Positions 1-7,885 of a stretch of DNA of 64,000 nucleotides are shown here, piece by piece (the stretch's first letter is position 1; every line of letters starts with the position of its first letter). The notes under the pieces were generated by a model. It ran no database searches and had not been told where the DNA came from. It saw only the letters and a list, made by a program, of their open reading frames with translations. The position numbers and the translations under genes were made by a program. The DNA is taken from NCBI RefSeq assembly GCF_015160855.1, contig NZ_CP063373.1, forward strand, positions 9,337,001 to 9,401,000. Reading direction: 5' to 3'. The DNA comes from Streptomyces ferrugineus (GTDB lineage: Bacteria; Actinomycetota; Actinomycetes; Streptomycetales; Streptomycetaceae).

Positions 1-1181
1 GAGTCGACGACCACGATCAGCTTGGTCAGGGACATCATGTGGGCGCCCCAGATCGCGTGCATCACCTTCTGGGCGTGCTTGGGGTACTTCTTGTCGATCG
101 AGACGATCGCGCAGTTGTGGAAGCCGCCCGCCTCCGGCAGGTGGTAGTCCACGATGTCCGGGACGATGATCTTCAGCAGGGGGAGGAAGAAGCGTTCCGT
201 CGCACGGCCCAGCGGTCCGTCCTCCGTCGGGGGCCGGCCTACGACGATCGACTGGAGCAGGGGCCGGCGGCGCATCGTCACGCAGTCGATCGTCAGGGCC
301 GGGAACGGCTCCTGCGGGGTGTAGAAGCCGGTGTGGTCGCCGAAGGGCCCCTCCGGCAGCATCTCCCCGGGCTCCAGCCACCCCTCCAGCACGACCTCGG
401 CCTGCGCCGGGACCTGGAGCGGAACGGTCTTGCAGTCGACCATCTCGATCCGCTTGCCCGCGAGGAAGCCCGCGAACAGGTACTCGTCGATGTCGCCGGG
501 CAGCGGGGCGGTCGAGGCGTACGTCACGGCGGGCGGACACCCGAAGGCGATGGCCACCGGCAGCCGCTCACCCCTTCTGGCCGCCACCTGGTAGTGGTTG
601 CGGCTGTCCTTGTGGATCTGCCAGTGCATGCCGATGGTGCGCTTGTCGTGGCGCTGGAGGCGGTACAGGCCCAGATTGCGTACGCCGGACTCCGGGTCCT
701 TGGTGTGCGTGAGCCCCAGGTTGAAGAAGGAGCCGCCGTCCTTGGGCCAGGTGAACAGGGCGGGCAACTGGTCGAGGTCGACGTCGTCGCCGGTGAGCAC
801 GACCTCCTGGACCGGCCCGTCCTTGACCTTCTTCGGCGGTACGTGCGTCATCGCGCCGAGCTTCCCGAACGCCTCGCGCACCCCGACGAAACCGTGCGGC
901 AGTTCGGGCTTGAGCAGTCCGCCGATCCTGTCGGAGATGTCGCCGTACGACTTCAGCCCCAGGGCCTTGAGCAGCCGCCGGTCGGTCCCGAAGACGTTCA
1001 TCGCGAGGGGCATCGACGACCCCTTCACGTTCTCGAACAGCAGCGCGGGACCGCCGGACTTCTGCACCCGGTCGACGATCTCCCCGACCTCCAGATACGG
1101 ATCGACCTCGGCCTTGACGCGCTTGAGGTCGCCTTCGCGTTCCAGTGCCCTGAGCAGGGAACGAAGATCGTCGTAAGCCAT
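1..1181 (-). CDS. UbiD-family menaquinone biosynthesis decarboxylase (3' end off window)
   Basis: About 393 N-terminal residues are visible, starting [10 protein letters not shown]; the C-terminus lies beyond base 1. The protein matches UbiD-type prenylated-FMN decarboxylases: an NLGLYRLQ segment near residue 169, and the acidic VVLEGW and [11 protein letters not shown] blocks near residues 263-287 that carry the family's catalytic glutamates. Actinobacteria using the futalosine menaquinone route have a dedicated UbiD enzyme (SCO4490 type, sometimes called MqnL) acting on the prenylated naphthoate precursor, and I infer that role. The partner prenyltransferase and UbiX-type flavin prenyltransferase would be expected to the left but cannot be seen. 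The ATG at 1181 has no strong Shine-Dalgarno. Family assignment is firm; the exact substrate is inferred. Confidence 0.9.
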   Translation of the reverse strand, partial: MAYDDLRSLLRALEREGDLKRVKAEVDPYLEVGEIVDRVQKSGGPALLFENVKGSSMPLAMNVFGTDRRLLKALGLKSYGDISDRIGGLLKPELPHGFVGVREAFGKLGAMTHVPPKKVKDGPVQEVVLTGDDVDLDQLPALFTWPKDGGSFFNLGLTHTKDPESGVRNLGLYRLQRHDKRTIGMHWQIHKDSRNHYQVAARRGERLPVAIAFGCPPAVTYASTAPLPGDIDEYLFAGFLAGKRIEMVDCKTVPLQVPAQAEVVLEGWLEPGEMLPEGPFGDHTGFYTPQEPFPALTIDCVTMRRRPLLQSIVVGRPPTEDGPLGRATERFFLPLLKIIVPDIVDYHLPEAGGFHNCAIVSIDKKYPKHAQKVMHAIWGAHMMSLTKLIVVVD

Positions 1182-1267
1182 GGGGTCAAGTATCCCCGAG
1201 CGGCTACCCTGGGCCTGAACCCGGGGGGCGTGCCCCGGACCGACGACCGTTTCGCTGGAGAAGGCCC

Positions 1268-1597
1268 ATGCTCCGGGTGCTGATGTTCCTCGTGCCACTG
1301 GCACTGAGCGTGTATGCGTTCATCGACTGCATCAGCACGAAGGAGGAGGACATCCGCCACATGCCCAAGCCGCTGTGGGCGATCCTCGTGCTGGTGTTTC
1401 CCCTGGTCGGCTCGATCTCCTGGCTGATCGCGGGCAAGCGGCGCAGCCCTGCCGCCGACGGCTGGTCCGGCGTACGGGACCGTCGGCGTCAGCAGTGGGT
1501 GGCGCCGGACGACAACCCCGATTTCCTGAAGTCCCTGGGCGACGACGACAACTCCCGGGACGAGGACGACGACAAGAAGAGGCGCGACGAGCCCTGA
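1268..1597 (+). CDS. PLDc_N-domain small membrane protein
   Basis: A 109-residue protein with two hydrophobic segments (residues 2-22 and about 38-56) separated by a short polar loop containing [18 protein letters not shown]. This is the arrangement of the phospholipase D nuclease N-terminal (PLDc_N) membrane domain; no catalytic HKD motif is present. The C-terminal half is charged and presumably cytoplasmic ([15 protein letters not shown]). The ATG is preceded by a good GGAGAAGG. It is divergent from the UbiD gene with an 86-bp gap, so the two promoters must share that space. Function unknown; such proteins are common beside menaquinone genes in streptomycetes. Confidence 0.75.
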   Translation: MLRVLMFLVPLALSVYAFIDCISTKEEDIRHMPKPLWAILVLVFPLVGSISWLIAGKRRSPAADGWSGVRDRRRQQWVAPDDNPDFLKSLGDDDNSRDEDDDKKRRDEP

Positions 1598-1643
1598 CCG
1601 GGCGTCGTCCGAGGGGTCCAGCCGGTCGGTCATCGCCGCACCC

Positions 1644-1701
1644 CTGGACGTGGGGCGTCTGGACGTGGGGCGTCTGGACGCGGGCGTCTAGACGTGGGCG
1701 T
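1644..1701. repeat. Four tandem copies of a 14-15 bp unit
   Basis: Units resembling CTGGACGTGGGGCGT occur at 1644-1658, 1659-1673, 1674-1687 and 1688-1701; the first two are identical and the last two lack one G. The run lies between two convergent genes and its last unit contains the stop codon of the minus-strand gene. It is probably slippage-prone tandem DNA; no function is evident. Confidence 0.8.
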
Positions 1702-2194
1702 CCCTCAGTTCCCGCAGCCGCTCCACCTCACGCTGCGCGGCCGCGCGGTGGCCGAGGTCGAGCGCCATGGTGCCGCGGCCGTAGGCGTAGTAGGCGTCCT
1801 CGCGGATCCGCGGGTCCAGGCCCCGCGCCCGGCGCAGGGCGTGGAAGCTGACGTCGAGGGAGAGCCGGGTGCCCGACATCCAGTTGCGGGCGGGGGGCGT
1901 CAGGTGCGCACGCAGCACGTCCTTGAGGTGGTCGCGTGTCAGCCGGTCGGCCTCGTCGGGGCGGGGTACGCCGGGGTGGTGCGGATGGCCCGCCAGGTCG
2001 TCCGCCCACTCCTCCAGCGTCAGGACGATGCCCTCGGCCTCGTCGACATCGCCGGTGACGTACACGAGCGCGGCCAGCCGCCGTGCCTCCAGGGCCCGCG
2101 CCTCGTCCTCACCGCACGCGGCCACGAACGCCGCCAGCCCGACACCTCGCTGCCGCAGCTCGGCGATCCGCCAAGCCCACTCCCGCAACGCCAC
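1688..2194 (-). CDS. Conserved hypothetical protein, 168 aa
   Basis: Starts at a GTG (VALREWAWRIAELRQ) preceded by GGGGAGGGGCG; longer in-frame starts exist but run into the divergent promoter region. The protein is alpha-helical in appearance, charged and rich in Arg, Glu and Ala, with no signal peptide or membrane segment. Segments such as HALRRARGLDPRIREDAYYAYGRGTMALDLGHRAAAQREVERLREL suggest helical repeats. I do not recognise the family. It converges on the PLDc_N gene. The coding call rests on codon bias and the ribosome binding site. Confidence 0.6.
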   Translation of the reverse strand: MALREWAWRIAELRQRGVGLAAFVAACGEDEARALEARRLAALVYVTGDVDEAEGIVLTLEEWADDLAGHPHHPGVPRPDEADRLTRDHLKDVLRAHLTPPARNWMSGTRLSLDVSFHALRRARGLDPRIREDAYYAYGRGTMALDLGHRAAAQREVERLRELRDAHV

Positions 2195-2339
2195 CGCCCC
2201 TCCCCACGCCCGGAGTTCCTGGTGATCACCGTGCCTGGCCACACAACACCCGGGGACAACGGCGCCGCCACCCAATTACGGGGCCGGGACGCCCGCACGC
2301 AGAGCGCGCGAACCGCCTCTGGACAATTCGCCGCGAATT

Positions 2340-2369
2340 TTGACACGGTGAACCGCACCGGCCCGTAAT
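2340..2369 (+). promoter_or_regulatory. Housekeeping-type promoter for the transglutaminase-like gene
   Basis: A perfect -35 hexamer TTGACA (2340-2345) is followed after 18 bp by CGTAAT (2364-2369), a four-of-six match to the -10 consensus. The downstream ATG at 2405 has GGGAG nine bases ahead. The predicted transcript starts near 2376. Confidence 0.55.
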
Positions 2370-2404
2370 CGAACACGCGGTCGATGCTGTTTGGGAGTAC
2401 CGCC

Positions 2405-3352
2405 ATGCCCGCCACCCCTGCCCCCGCCCTCTCGCCGGACGCCGCCACCTTCTATGCCACCCAGAGCCCGTTCTCCGACCCCGGCGCCCTGGCGTCCCGG
2501 TACGCGGATCTGCCCGCCGACCCCGCCGAACTCGCCCGTGTCGTACGCGACTTGCTGATCCATCGCGGAGAGGGCGCGCTGTTCCGGCACACGCATCCGG
2601 CGGACCGGCTGCACAACGACGCCGAGACCCGCTATGTCGACGACATCCTGCGGATCATCGTCGAGCGCGACGACGCCCCGCTCGGCCGGCGGCGCGAGGT
2701 CGGGGACCGGTTCGTCGGCGTGTGCCGGGACTTCTCGTTACTGCACTGCTCTCTGCTGCGTCACATGGGCGTGCCGGCCCGTGTCCGGTCCGGCTTCGCC
2801 GACTGCTTCCGGAAGAACGGCACGGACGACTTCCATGTCGACCACGTCGTCACCGAGTACTGGGACGAGACGAAGGGCGCCTGGGCCCTGGCCGACGCCC
2901 AGCTCGCCGACCCGGCCATCACCAGCGACTGGGACGTCGACTTCGACCCGATGGACGTACCGCGCGACCGTTTCCTGGTCGCGGGCGAGGCCTGGCGGGC
3001 CATCCGCCAGGACGGCGCGGACCACAGGGCGTTCGGGCTGCATCCGCCCGCGGAGGGGCCGTTCTGGGGGGAGCGGTTCGTCGCGGGCAACGTCCGGCTC
3101 GATCTCGCGGCGCTCAACAAGGTGGAGACGCTGTTGTGGGACGTGTGGGGAGAGGAGGACGGCGAGCCGGGGCAGCCGCTGTCGGACGCGGCCCGTGAGC
3201 TGTACGACCGCGCCTCCCCCGTCGTCAGCGGCGAGGTGTCCTACGAGGAGGCACGGCGGCTGTTCGCCGAGGACGACACCCTGCGCACCCCGGACAGGGT
3301 GACCTGCTTCGCCCCCTTCAACGGGGAGAGCCGGGTCACGCTCCGCCGCTGA
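2405..3352 (+). CDS. Transglutaminase-like superfamily protein (TTA codon)
   Basis: 315 residues. The central GVCRDFSLLHCSLLRHMGVPARVRSG segment is the transglutaminase/protease-like core with the nucleophilic Cys, followed by HVDHVVTEYWD, which supplies His, and WALADAQL, which supplies Asp. No signal peptide is present, so a cytoplasmic thiol enzyme (amidase, protease or crosslinking type) is likely; the substrate is unknown. An in-frame TTA leucine codon at 2738-2740, next to the catalytic Cys segment, implies dependence on the bldA tRNA if the host uses it as streptomycetes do. I chose ATG 2405 because GGGAG sits nine bases ahead; ATG 2384 is an alternative. Confidence 0.8.
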   Translation: MPATPAPALSPDAATFYATQSPFSDPGALASRYADLPADPAELARVVRDLLIHRGEGALFRHTHPADRLHNDAETRYVDDILRIIVERDDAPLGRRREVGDRFVGVCRDFSLLHCSLLRHMGVPARVRSGFADCFRKNGTDDFHVDHVVTEYWDETKGAWALADAQLADPAITSDWDVDFDPMDVPRDRFLVAGEAWRAIRQDGADHRAFGLHPPAEGPFWGERFVAGNVRLDLAALNKVETLLWDVWGEEDGEPGQPLSDAARELYDRASPVVSGEVSYEEARRLFAEDDTLRTPDRVTCFAPFNGESRVTLRR

Positions 3353-3410
3353 ACCCGCTCGCCCTCGTCCCCCATTGCCCCCACCCGCCTCGCACCGGAG
3401 AGTTGAGGGC

Positions 3411-3860
3411 ATGGATCAGACAGAGGCACGCGGCTGGCTCGGCACGGCCCTCGCGGAGGCCCGTGCCGGGCTGGGCGAGGGCGGGATTCCGATCGGTGCC
3501 GCGCTCTACGGGGCCGACGGATCGCTGCTGGGGCGTGGCCACAACCGGCGGGTGCAGGACGGCGACCCCTCGATGCACGCGGAGACGGCCGCGTTCCGGG
3601 CGGCGGGGCGGCAGCGGTCGTATCGCGGCACGACCATGGTGACCACCCTCTCGCCGTGCTGGTACTGCTCCGGCCTGGTCCGGCAGTTCGGCATCTCCCG
3701 GGTGGTGATCGGCGAGGCGGTCACGTTCCACGGCGGGCACGACTGGCTGGCCGAGCACGGCGTGGAGATCGTGCTGCTCGACGATCCCGAGTGCGTCGAC
3801 CTGATGCGCACCTTCATCAAGCACCACCCCGACCTGTGGAACGAGGACATCGGTGAGTGA
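3411..3860 (+). CDS. Zinc-dependent nucleoside/cytosine deaminase
   Basis: 149 residues with the two signatures of the CMP/dCMP/cytosine deaminase fold: HAETAAF (zinc ligand His plus catalytic Glu) and SPCWYCSGL (two zinc-ligand Cys). Overall layout and length resemble fungal-type cytosine deaminase, including the C-terminal HHPDLWNEDIGE tail, so cytosine or an isocytosine/creatinine-like base is the likely substrate. The stop codon overlaps the next start (GTGAGTGA, eight bases), so it is translationally coupled to the oxygenase. It lies 58 bp after the transglutaminase-like gene and may share its transcript. Confidence 0.88.
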   Translation: MDQTEARGWLGTALAEARAGLGEGGIPIGAALYGADGSLLGRGHNRRVQDGDPSMHAETAAFRAAGRQRSYRGTTMVTTLSPCWYCSGLVRQFGISRVVIGEAVTFHGGHDWLAEHGVEIVLLDDPECVDLMRTFIKHHPDLWNEDIGE

Positions 3861-4821
3861 CCGGCCCCGCATCCCCACGATCGACCTCAGGCCGTGGCTG
3901 CACGGCGACGCCGAGACCCGTGGCGCCATCGCCCGCACGGTCGACGAGGCCCTGCAGAGCGCCGGCTTCCTCCTCGTGACCGGGCACGGCGTGGACCCGT
4001 CCCTGCGCGCCCGCATCCGCGCCGCCGCCCGCGCCTTCTTCACGCTCCCCGCCGAGGCGAAGCAGGCGTACGCCGTGAAGGTCGGCGGACGCGGCTGGCT
4101 GGGGCCGGGCGCGGAGGCCAACGGGTACGCGGAGGGCACCGAGACCCCGCCGGACCTGAAGGAGTCGCTGAGCTTCGCGACCCACGAGCCCTTCGAGGAC
4201 CCGGTGGTCAACGCCGAGTGGTACGCGCCGAACGTCTGGCCGAGCGAGGTGCCCGAACTGAGGGCGCTGTGCGAGGAGTACCTCGCACGGATGGGCGAGC
4301 TGGAGAACCGGCTGCTGTCCCTGCTCGGCGAGGCCCTCGGGCTCGAACCCGACTTCTTCACCCGGCACATGGACCACCCGACGTACGGCTTCAACATCAA
4401 CTGGTATCCGGGGCGGGAGACGATCGGCGAGCCGGAGCCGGGCCAGTTCCGCATCGGGCCGCACACCGACTTCGGCACGGTGACGATCCTCGACCGGCAG
4501 GCGGGCAAGGGCGGGCTGCAGGTCTTCACGGACGCCGGCGGCTGGGAGGACGCGCCCTACGACCCGGCGGCGTTCACCGTCAACATCGGGGATCTGATGG
4601 CCCGTTGGACCGGCGACCGGTGGCGGTCGGGGCGGCACCGGGTGCTACCGCCGCCCGCAGACGCGCCCGCCGAGGAACTGATGTCCCTCGTGTACTTCGG
4701 GGAGTGCACCCCCGGCACGGTCGTGGCATCGGTGCCCGCTCCGGTGGGACGGGTGGCGTACGAACCGGTCGACTCGCATGTTTATCTGCGCCGACAGCTG
4801 GACTCGATCACCGTCGACTGA
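3853..4821 (+). CDS. 2-oxoglutarate/Fe(II) dioxygenase, isopenicillin N synthase-like
   Basis: 322 residues. The N-terminal half is the DIOX_N region (IPTIDLRPWL, VTGHGVD, FFTLPAEAKQAYAV); the C-terminal half is the jelly roll with the HTD iron motif in IGPHTDFGTVTIL, a distal His in GRHRVL, and a downstream stretch that normally holds the 2-oxoglutarate-binding Arg. It starts with GTG overlapping the deaminase stop, a strong sign of an operon. A hydroxylation or ring-forming oxidation of a small molecule is likely; substrate unknown. Confidence 0.87.
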   Translation: MSDRPRIPTIDLRPWLHGDAETRGAIARTVDEALQSAGFLLVTGHGVDPSLRARIRAAARAFFTLPAEAKQAYAVKVGGRGWLGPGAEANGYAEGTETPPDLKESLSFATHEPFEDPVVNAEWYAPNVWPSEVPELRALCEEYLARMGELENRLLSLLGEALGLEPDFFTRHMDHPTYGFNINWYPGRETIGEPEPGQFRIGPHTDFGTVTILDRQAGKGGLQVFTDAGGWEDAPYDPAAFTVNIGDLMARWTGDRWRSGRHRVLPPPADAPAEELMSLVYFGECTPGTVVASVPAPVGRVAYEPVDSHVYLRRQLDSITVD

Positions 4822-4910
4822 GCGCGGCGAACCGTTTCCAGGAAAGGGTTGCCTCGTTGGGCCGGATACCACCCTTTCGGGTGTGTCCCCCGCCGCGAAT
4901 GGAGCCGCCC

Positions 4911-6302
4911 GTGCGAATGACTGACATCCAGCGCTGCGAGGTCCGGCCCGGACGACTCGTCGAGTGGACGTTCAGCCCGGCGACCATCGCGACGGCGACC
5001 GGCCTGCCGGAGGACTCACGGCCGCCGGCGTACATCCAGGAGTCGCACATCAGGACCGCGAGGTCCGTGCGCGAGGACGGCCTGTTCGTGCCGACCTGGC
5101 TCGGTACCGCCTTCGACCTGCCGGGCCGGGCCGACCTCGACGCGCTTCAGGAGGCGCTGCGCGGCTGGACGCTCCGGCACGAGACGCTGCGCAGCGGCTT
5201 CCGCTGGTCCGGCGAGGGCGGCGACGAGATGCGCCGGTTCACGCTCGACGCCGACGCCGTGTCCCTGGAGCGCACCGAGGTCGGTGACTTCACCGACCCG
5301 GCGGAGCTGGTCCGCCACCTCCAGGAGCGCTTCGACCTCACGGCGGACGCGCTGCGCTGGCCCAACCTCATCTACACGGCCGTCGTCCGGGACGACTCCA
5401 CCAGCGTGTACATGGCCTTCGACCACAGCAACGTCGACGCCCACTCCATCCACCGCATCCCCGCCGAGATCCACGAGCTGTACGCGGCGCACGTCGCGGG
5501 CGGGGCCCTGGAGCCGGCGCCGGCCAGCAGCTACGTCGACTTCTGCGAGATCGAGCGCACGGACGCCGACCGGATCGACGACAGCCACGAGATCGTGGCC
5601 CGCTGGCGGGAGTTCATCCGCCGCTGCGACGGCAGGCTGCCGAACTTCCCCGTCGACCTCGGCCTCGACCCGGGGGCCGGCCTGCCCACCCAGAAACTCC
5701 TGCGCGAGGAGCTCACCGGACCGGACACCGCCGCCGCCTTCGAGGCGTACTGCCGCCCCTACGGGGGCAGCTCGGTCGGTGTGCTGGCCGCCACCGCGCT
5801 GATCGTCCACGAGATCGGCGGCCAGCCCGTCTACCGCACCGTCGTGCCGTTCCACACCCGCGTGAAGTCCCGCTGGTCCGACTCGGTGGGCTGGTACGTC
5901 GGCGGCGCCCCCATCGAGATCCCCGTGGAGGAGGCGTACGACCTCCCCAGCGCCCTGCGCACGGTACGCGCCGCGCTGCACGCCGGCCGGCATCTGGCCC
6001 GCATGCCGCTCGCCCGCGTCCTCCACCTGCTCGGCGCGGACTTCCGCCCCACCTCCCCCGACCTGTACTCGATCGTCTCCTACGTCGACACCCGGGGCAT
6101 CGCCGGATCCGGACGCTGGGCCGCGCAGAAGGCGTACGGACTGATCCGGGTGTCGTACGGCGACCAGGTGTGCGCCTGGGTCACCCGGCTGCACGAGGGC
6201 CTGTGGTTCGCCAGCCGCTACCCGGACACCGATGTCGCGCAGAAGAACATGCGGCTGTACGTGGAGCGGCTGCGGGACGTCATCGCCTCGACCGTCCCGT
6301 AA
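4911..6302 (+). CDS. Stand-alone condensation-domain acyltransferase-like protein
   Basis: About 463 residues covering one NRPS-type condensation domain. The active-site region reads FDHSNVDAHS, a variant of the HHxxxDG motif in which the first His is Asp; the second His and the Asp are kept. The remainder includes the usual floor-loop region (SVGWYVGGAPIEIPV). There is no carrier or adenylation domain, so it resembles free-standing C proteins that acylate or esterify small molecules. GTG 4911 has GGAG at 4901-4904; ATG 4917 is nearly as good. Ninety bases separate it from the oxygenase gene, so co-transcription is possible but not certain. Confidence 0.78.
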   Translation: MRMTDIQRCEVRPGRLVEWTFSPATIATATGLPEDSRPPAYIQESHIRTARSVREDGLFVPTWLGTAFDLPGRADLDALQEALRGWTLRHETLRSGFRWSGEGGDEMRRFTLDADAVSLERTEVGDFTDPAELVRHLQERFDLTADALRWPNLIYTAVVRDDSTSVYMAFDHSNVDAHSIHRIPAEIHELYAAHVAGGALEPAPASSYVDFCEIERTDADRIDDSHEIVARWREFIRRCDGRLPNFPVDLGLDPGAGLPTQKLLREELTGPDTAAAFEAYCRPYGGSSVGVLAATALIVHEIGGQPVYRTVVPFHTRVKSRWSDSVGWYVGGAPIEIPVEEAYDLPSALRTVRAALHAGRHLARMPLARVLHLLGADFRPTSPDLYSIVSYVDTRGIAGSGRWAAQKAYGLIRVSYGDQVCAWVTRLHEGLWFASRYPDTDVAQKNMRLYVERLRDVIASTVP

Positions 6303-6316
6303 GGCCCCGGGCGCGC

Positions 6317-6718
6317 TCAGGCGCCGCCCTCCAGCACCTCGAGCAGCCTCTCGAAGCGGGCCCGCCAGCGCCGCTCGGTCTCCGCCTCGCCCTGGAACTC
6401 GTGGGTGAAGCGGAGCGCTGCGCCGTCGTCGCCGTCCCGTTCCAGATGGAACCGGATCCGGCCGCCCTCCACCGTGTACTCGGCGACCCGGTCCACGTCC
6501 CAGGCGGTGATCCGCCCGCTGCCGAGATCGCGCAGGGCGACCGCGCCGCCGAGATGCGGTTCGAGGGTGTCGACCGGGGTGCACCAGGACGTGAGGCGCT
6601 CCGGGGTGGAGAGCCAGGGCCAGACCGCCTCCATGGGGCGGGGAAGCCGCACCAGGAAGTGCAGGATGTGCGTGTGCCCGTGGGTCTGGCTGATGCCCTG
6701 TTCTATGGAACCGGTCAT
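6317..6718 (-). CDS. SRPBCC (START-like) family protein
   Basis: 133 residues with a polyketide cyclase/START layout: an N-terminal strand (THILHFLVRLPRPMEAVWPWLSTPERLTSWC), the central GSGRITAWDVDRVAEYTV and IRFHLERDG strands, and a long C-terminal amphipathic helix (RRWRARFERLLEVLEGG). These cytoplasmic proteins form a hydrophobic ligand cavity. It is convergent with the condensation-domain gene and separate from the cytochrome c genes. Ligand unknown. Confidence 0.75.
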   Translation of the reverse strand: MTGSIEQGISQTHGHTHILHFLVRLPRPMEAVWPWLSTPERLTSWCTPVDTLEPHLGGAVALRDLGSGRITAWDVDRVAEYTVEGGRIRFHLERDGDDGAALRFTHEFQGEAETERRWRARFERLLEVLEGGA

Positions 6719-6784
6719 GACACCAGCCTGACTCCGCGAGCGGCGAATTGCACCCCTTACGGCCGCTGACCTGTGTATTCGGTC

Positions 6785-7885
6785 TTACACGCCGGCGTAC
6801 GAGTGCTTGCCGGAGACGAAGATGTTCACGCCGTAGTAGTTGAACAGCCAGCAGCCGAAGGCGATGAGGGCCAGGTAGGCGGCCTTGCGGCCCTTCCAGC
6901 CGGCCGTGGCGCGGGCGTGCAGGTAGCAGGCGTAGGCGACCCAGGTGATGAAGGACCAGGTCTCCTTGGGGTCCCAGCCCCAGTAGCGGCCCCAGGCGTC
7001 GCCCGCCCAGATGGCGCCCGCGATGATCGTGAACGTCCACAGCGGGAAGACGGCGGCGTTGACGCGGTAGGAGAACTTGTCGAGGGACGCGGCGGCGGGC
7101 AGCCGGTCCAGCACGGAGTTCGCGAAGCGGCCCGGGGTGCCGCCGCTCGCCAGCTTGCTCTCGTAGCTGTCCTTGAACAGGTACAGCAGCGTGGAGACGG
7201 CGCCGACGTAGAACACCGCGCCGCAGAAGATCGCCGTGGAGACGTGGATGTACAGCCAGTACGAGTGAAGGGCGGGAACCAACTGGTCGCTGGCGGTGTA
7301 CAAGACAGTGACGGCGAGGCCGAGATCGAGGAGGACCGTGGTGATCAGGAACAGCCCCAGCCAGCGCACGTTCTTCTTCAGCGCCAGCAGCGCCAGGTAC
7401 ACCCCGACGGCGACCGTGGAGAAGGTGATGTTGAACTCGTACATGTTGCCCCACGGCGCCCGCTCCACCGACAGGGCCCGGGTGAGCACACCACCGAACT
7501 CGATGAGGAAGGCGAGGACGGTGAGGGAGATGGCGATACGCCCGTAGAGGTCGCCCTGCTCGTCGCCACCGTGCGCACCGGGCCCGTCGGGCACGTCACG
7601 CTGCCCGGCCGCGGCCCGCACGACGACCTTCGGCCGCTCCAGTACGGCGGTGGAGCCGCCCCTCTTCACGGTGACGGCGGGCGCGGCGGCCTTGGTGGCC
7701 TTGGCCGGGGTGAGCGCGGCGGCCGTGCGGCCGACCTTGCTGCGGCTGCCGAGGAGCCATTCGGCGATGTACGCGAAGAAGGCCAGGGTGTAGACGGCCA
7801 TCGACGAGTAGATCAGCGTGTTGCTGATGTTGGCGAGGTTTTCGTTGGTGGCGGCGGCCAGCTCGGTCGCGGCGGCGAGAGTCAC
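6785..7885 (-). CDS. ccsB: Cytochrome c biogenesis protein CcsB (CcsA-type heme lyase subunit)
   Basis: 366 residues, polytopic. It carries the tryptophan-rich WWD heme-handling motif GRYWGWDPKETW near residue 307 and conserved His residues between membrane helices (YWLYIHVSTAIF, CYLHARATAGW). With ResB it forms the system II synthetase that moves heme out and attaches it to apocytochrome CXXCH thiols. The first membrane helix is followed by a long Ala/Lys cytoplasmic insert (about residues 50-110). The GTG start overlaps the resB stop by four bases (GTGA). It is the last gene of the resA-ccdA-resB-ccsB run. Confidence 0.95.
   Translation of the reverse strand: MTLAAATELAAATNENLANISNTLIYSSMAVYTLAFFAYIAEWLLGSRSKVGRTAAALTPAKATKAAAPAVTVKRGGSTAVLERPKVVVRAAAGQRDVPDGPGAHGGDEQGDLYGRIAISLTVLAFLIEFGGVLTRALSVERAPWGNMYEFNITFSTVAVGVYLALLALKKNVRWLGLFLITTVLLDLGLAVTVLYTASDQLVPALHSYWLYIHVSTAIFCGAVFYVGAVSTLLYLFKDSYESKLASGGTPGRFANSVLDRLPAAASLDKFSYRVNAAVFPLWTFTIIAGAIWAGDAWGRYWGWDPKETWSFITWVAYACYLHARATAGWKGRKAAYLALIAFGCWLFNYYGVNIFVSGKHSYAGV

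Noticed and set aside
1644..1701. CRISPR-like repeat
   Set aside because: Units are directly adjacent with no spacers, and no cas genes are seen anywhere in the window.
4821..4911. Riboswitch or attenuator upstream of the condensation-domain gene
   Set aside because: Only a short CACCC...GGGTG inverted repeat is visible; no conserved aptamer features.
5016..7454. Very long open frame on the minus strand
   Set aside because: It runs antisense to the condensation-domain gene, then through two other genes; composition is Arg/Ala/Gly-rich as expected for shadows in high-GC DNA.
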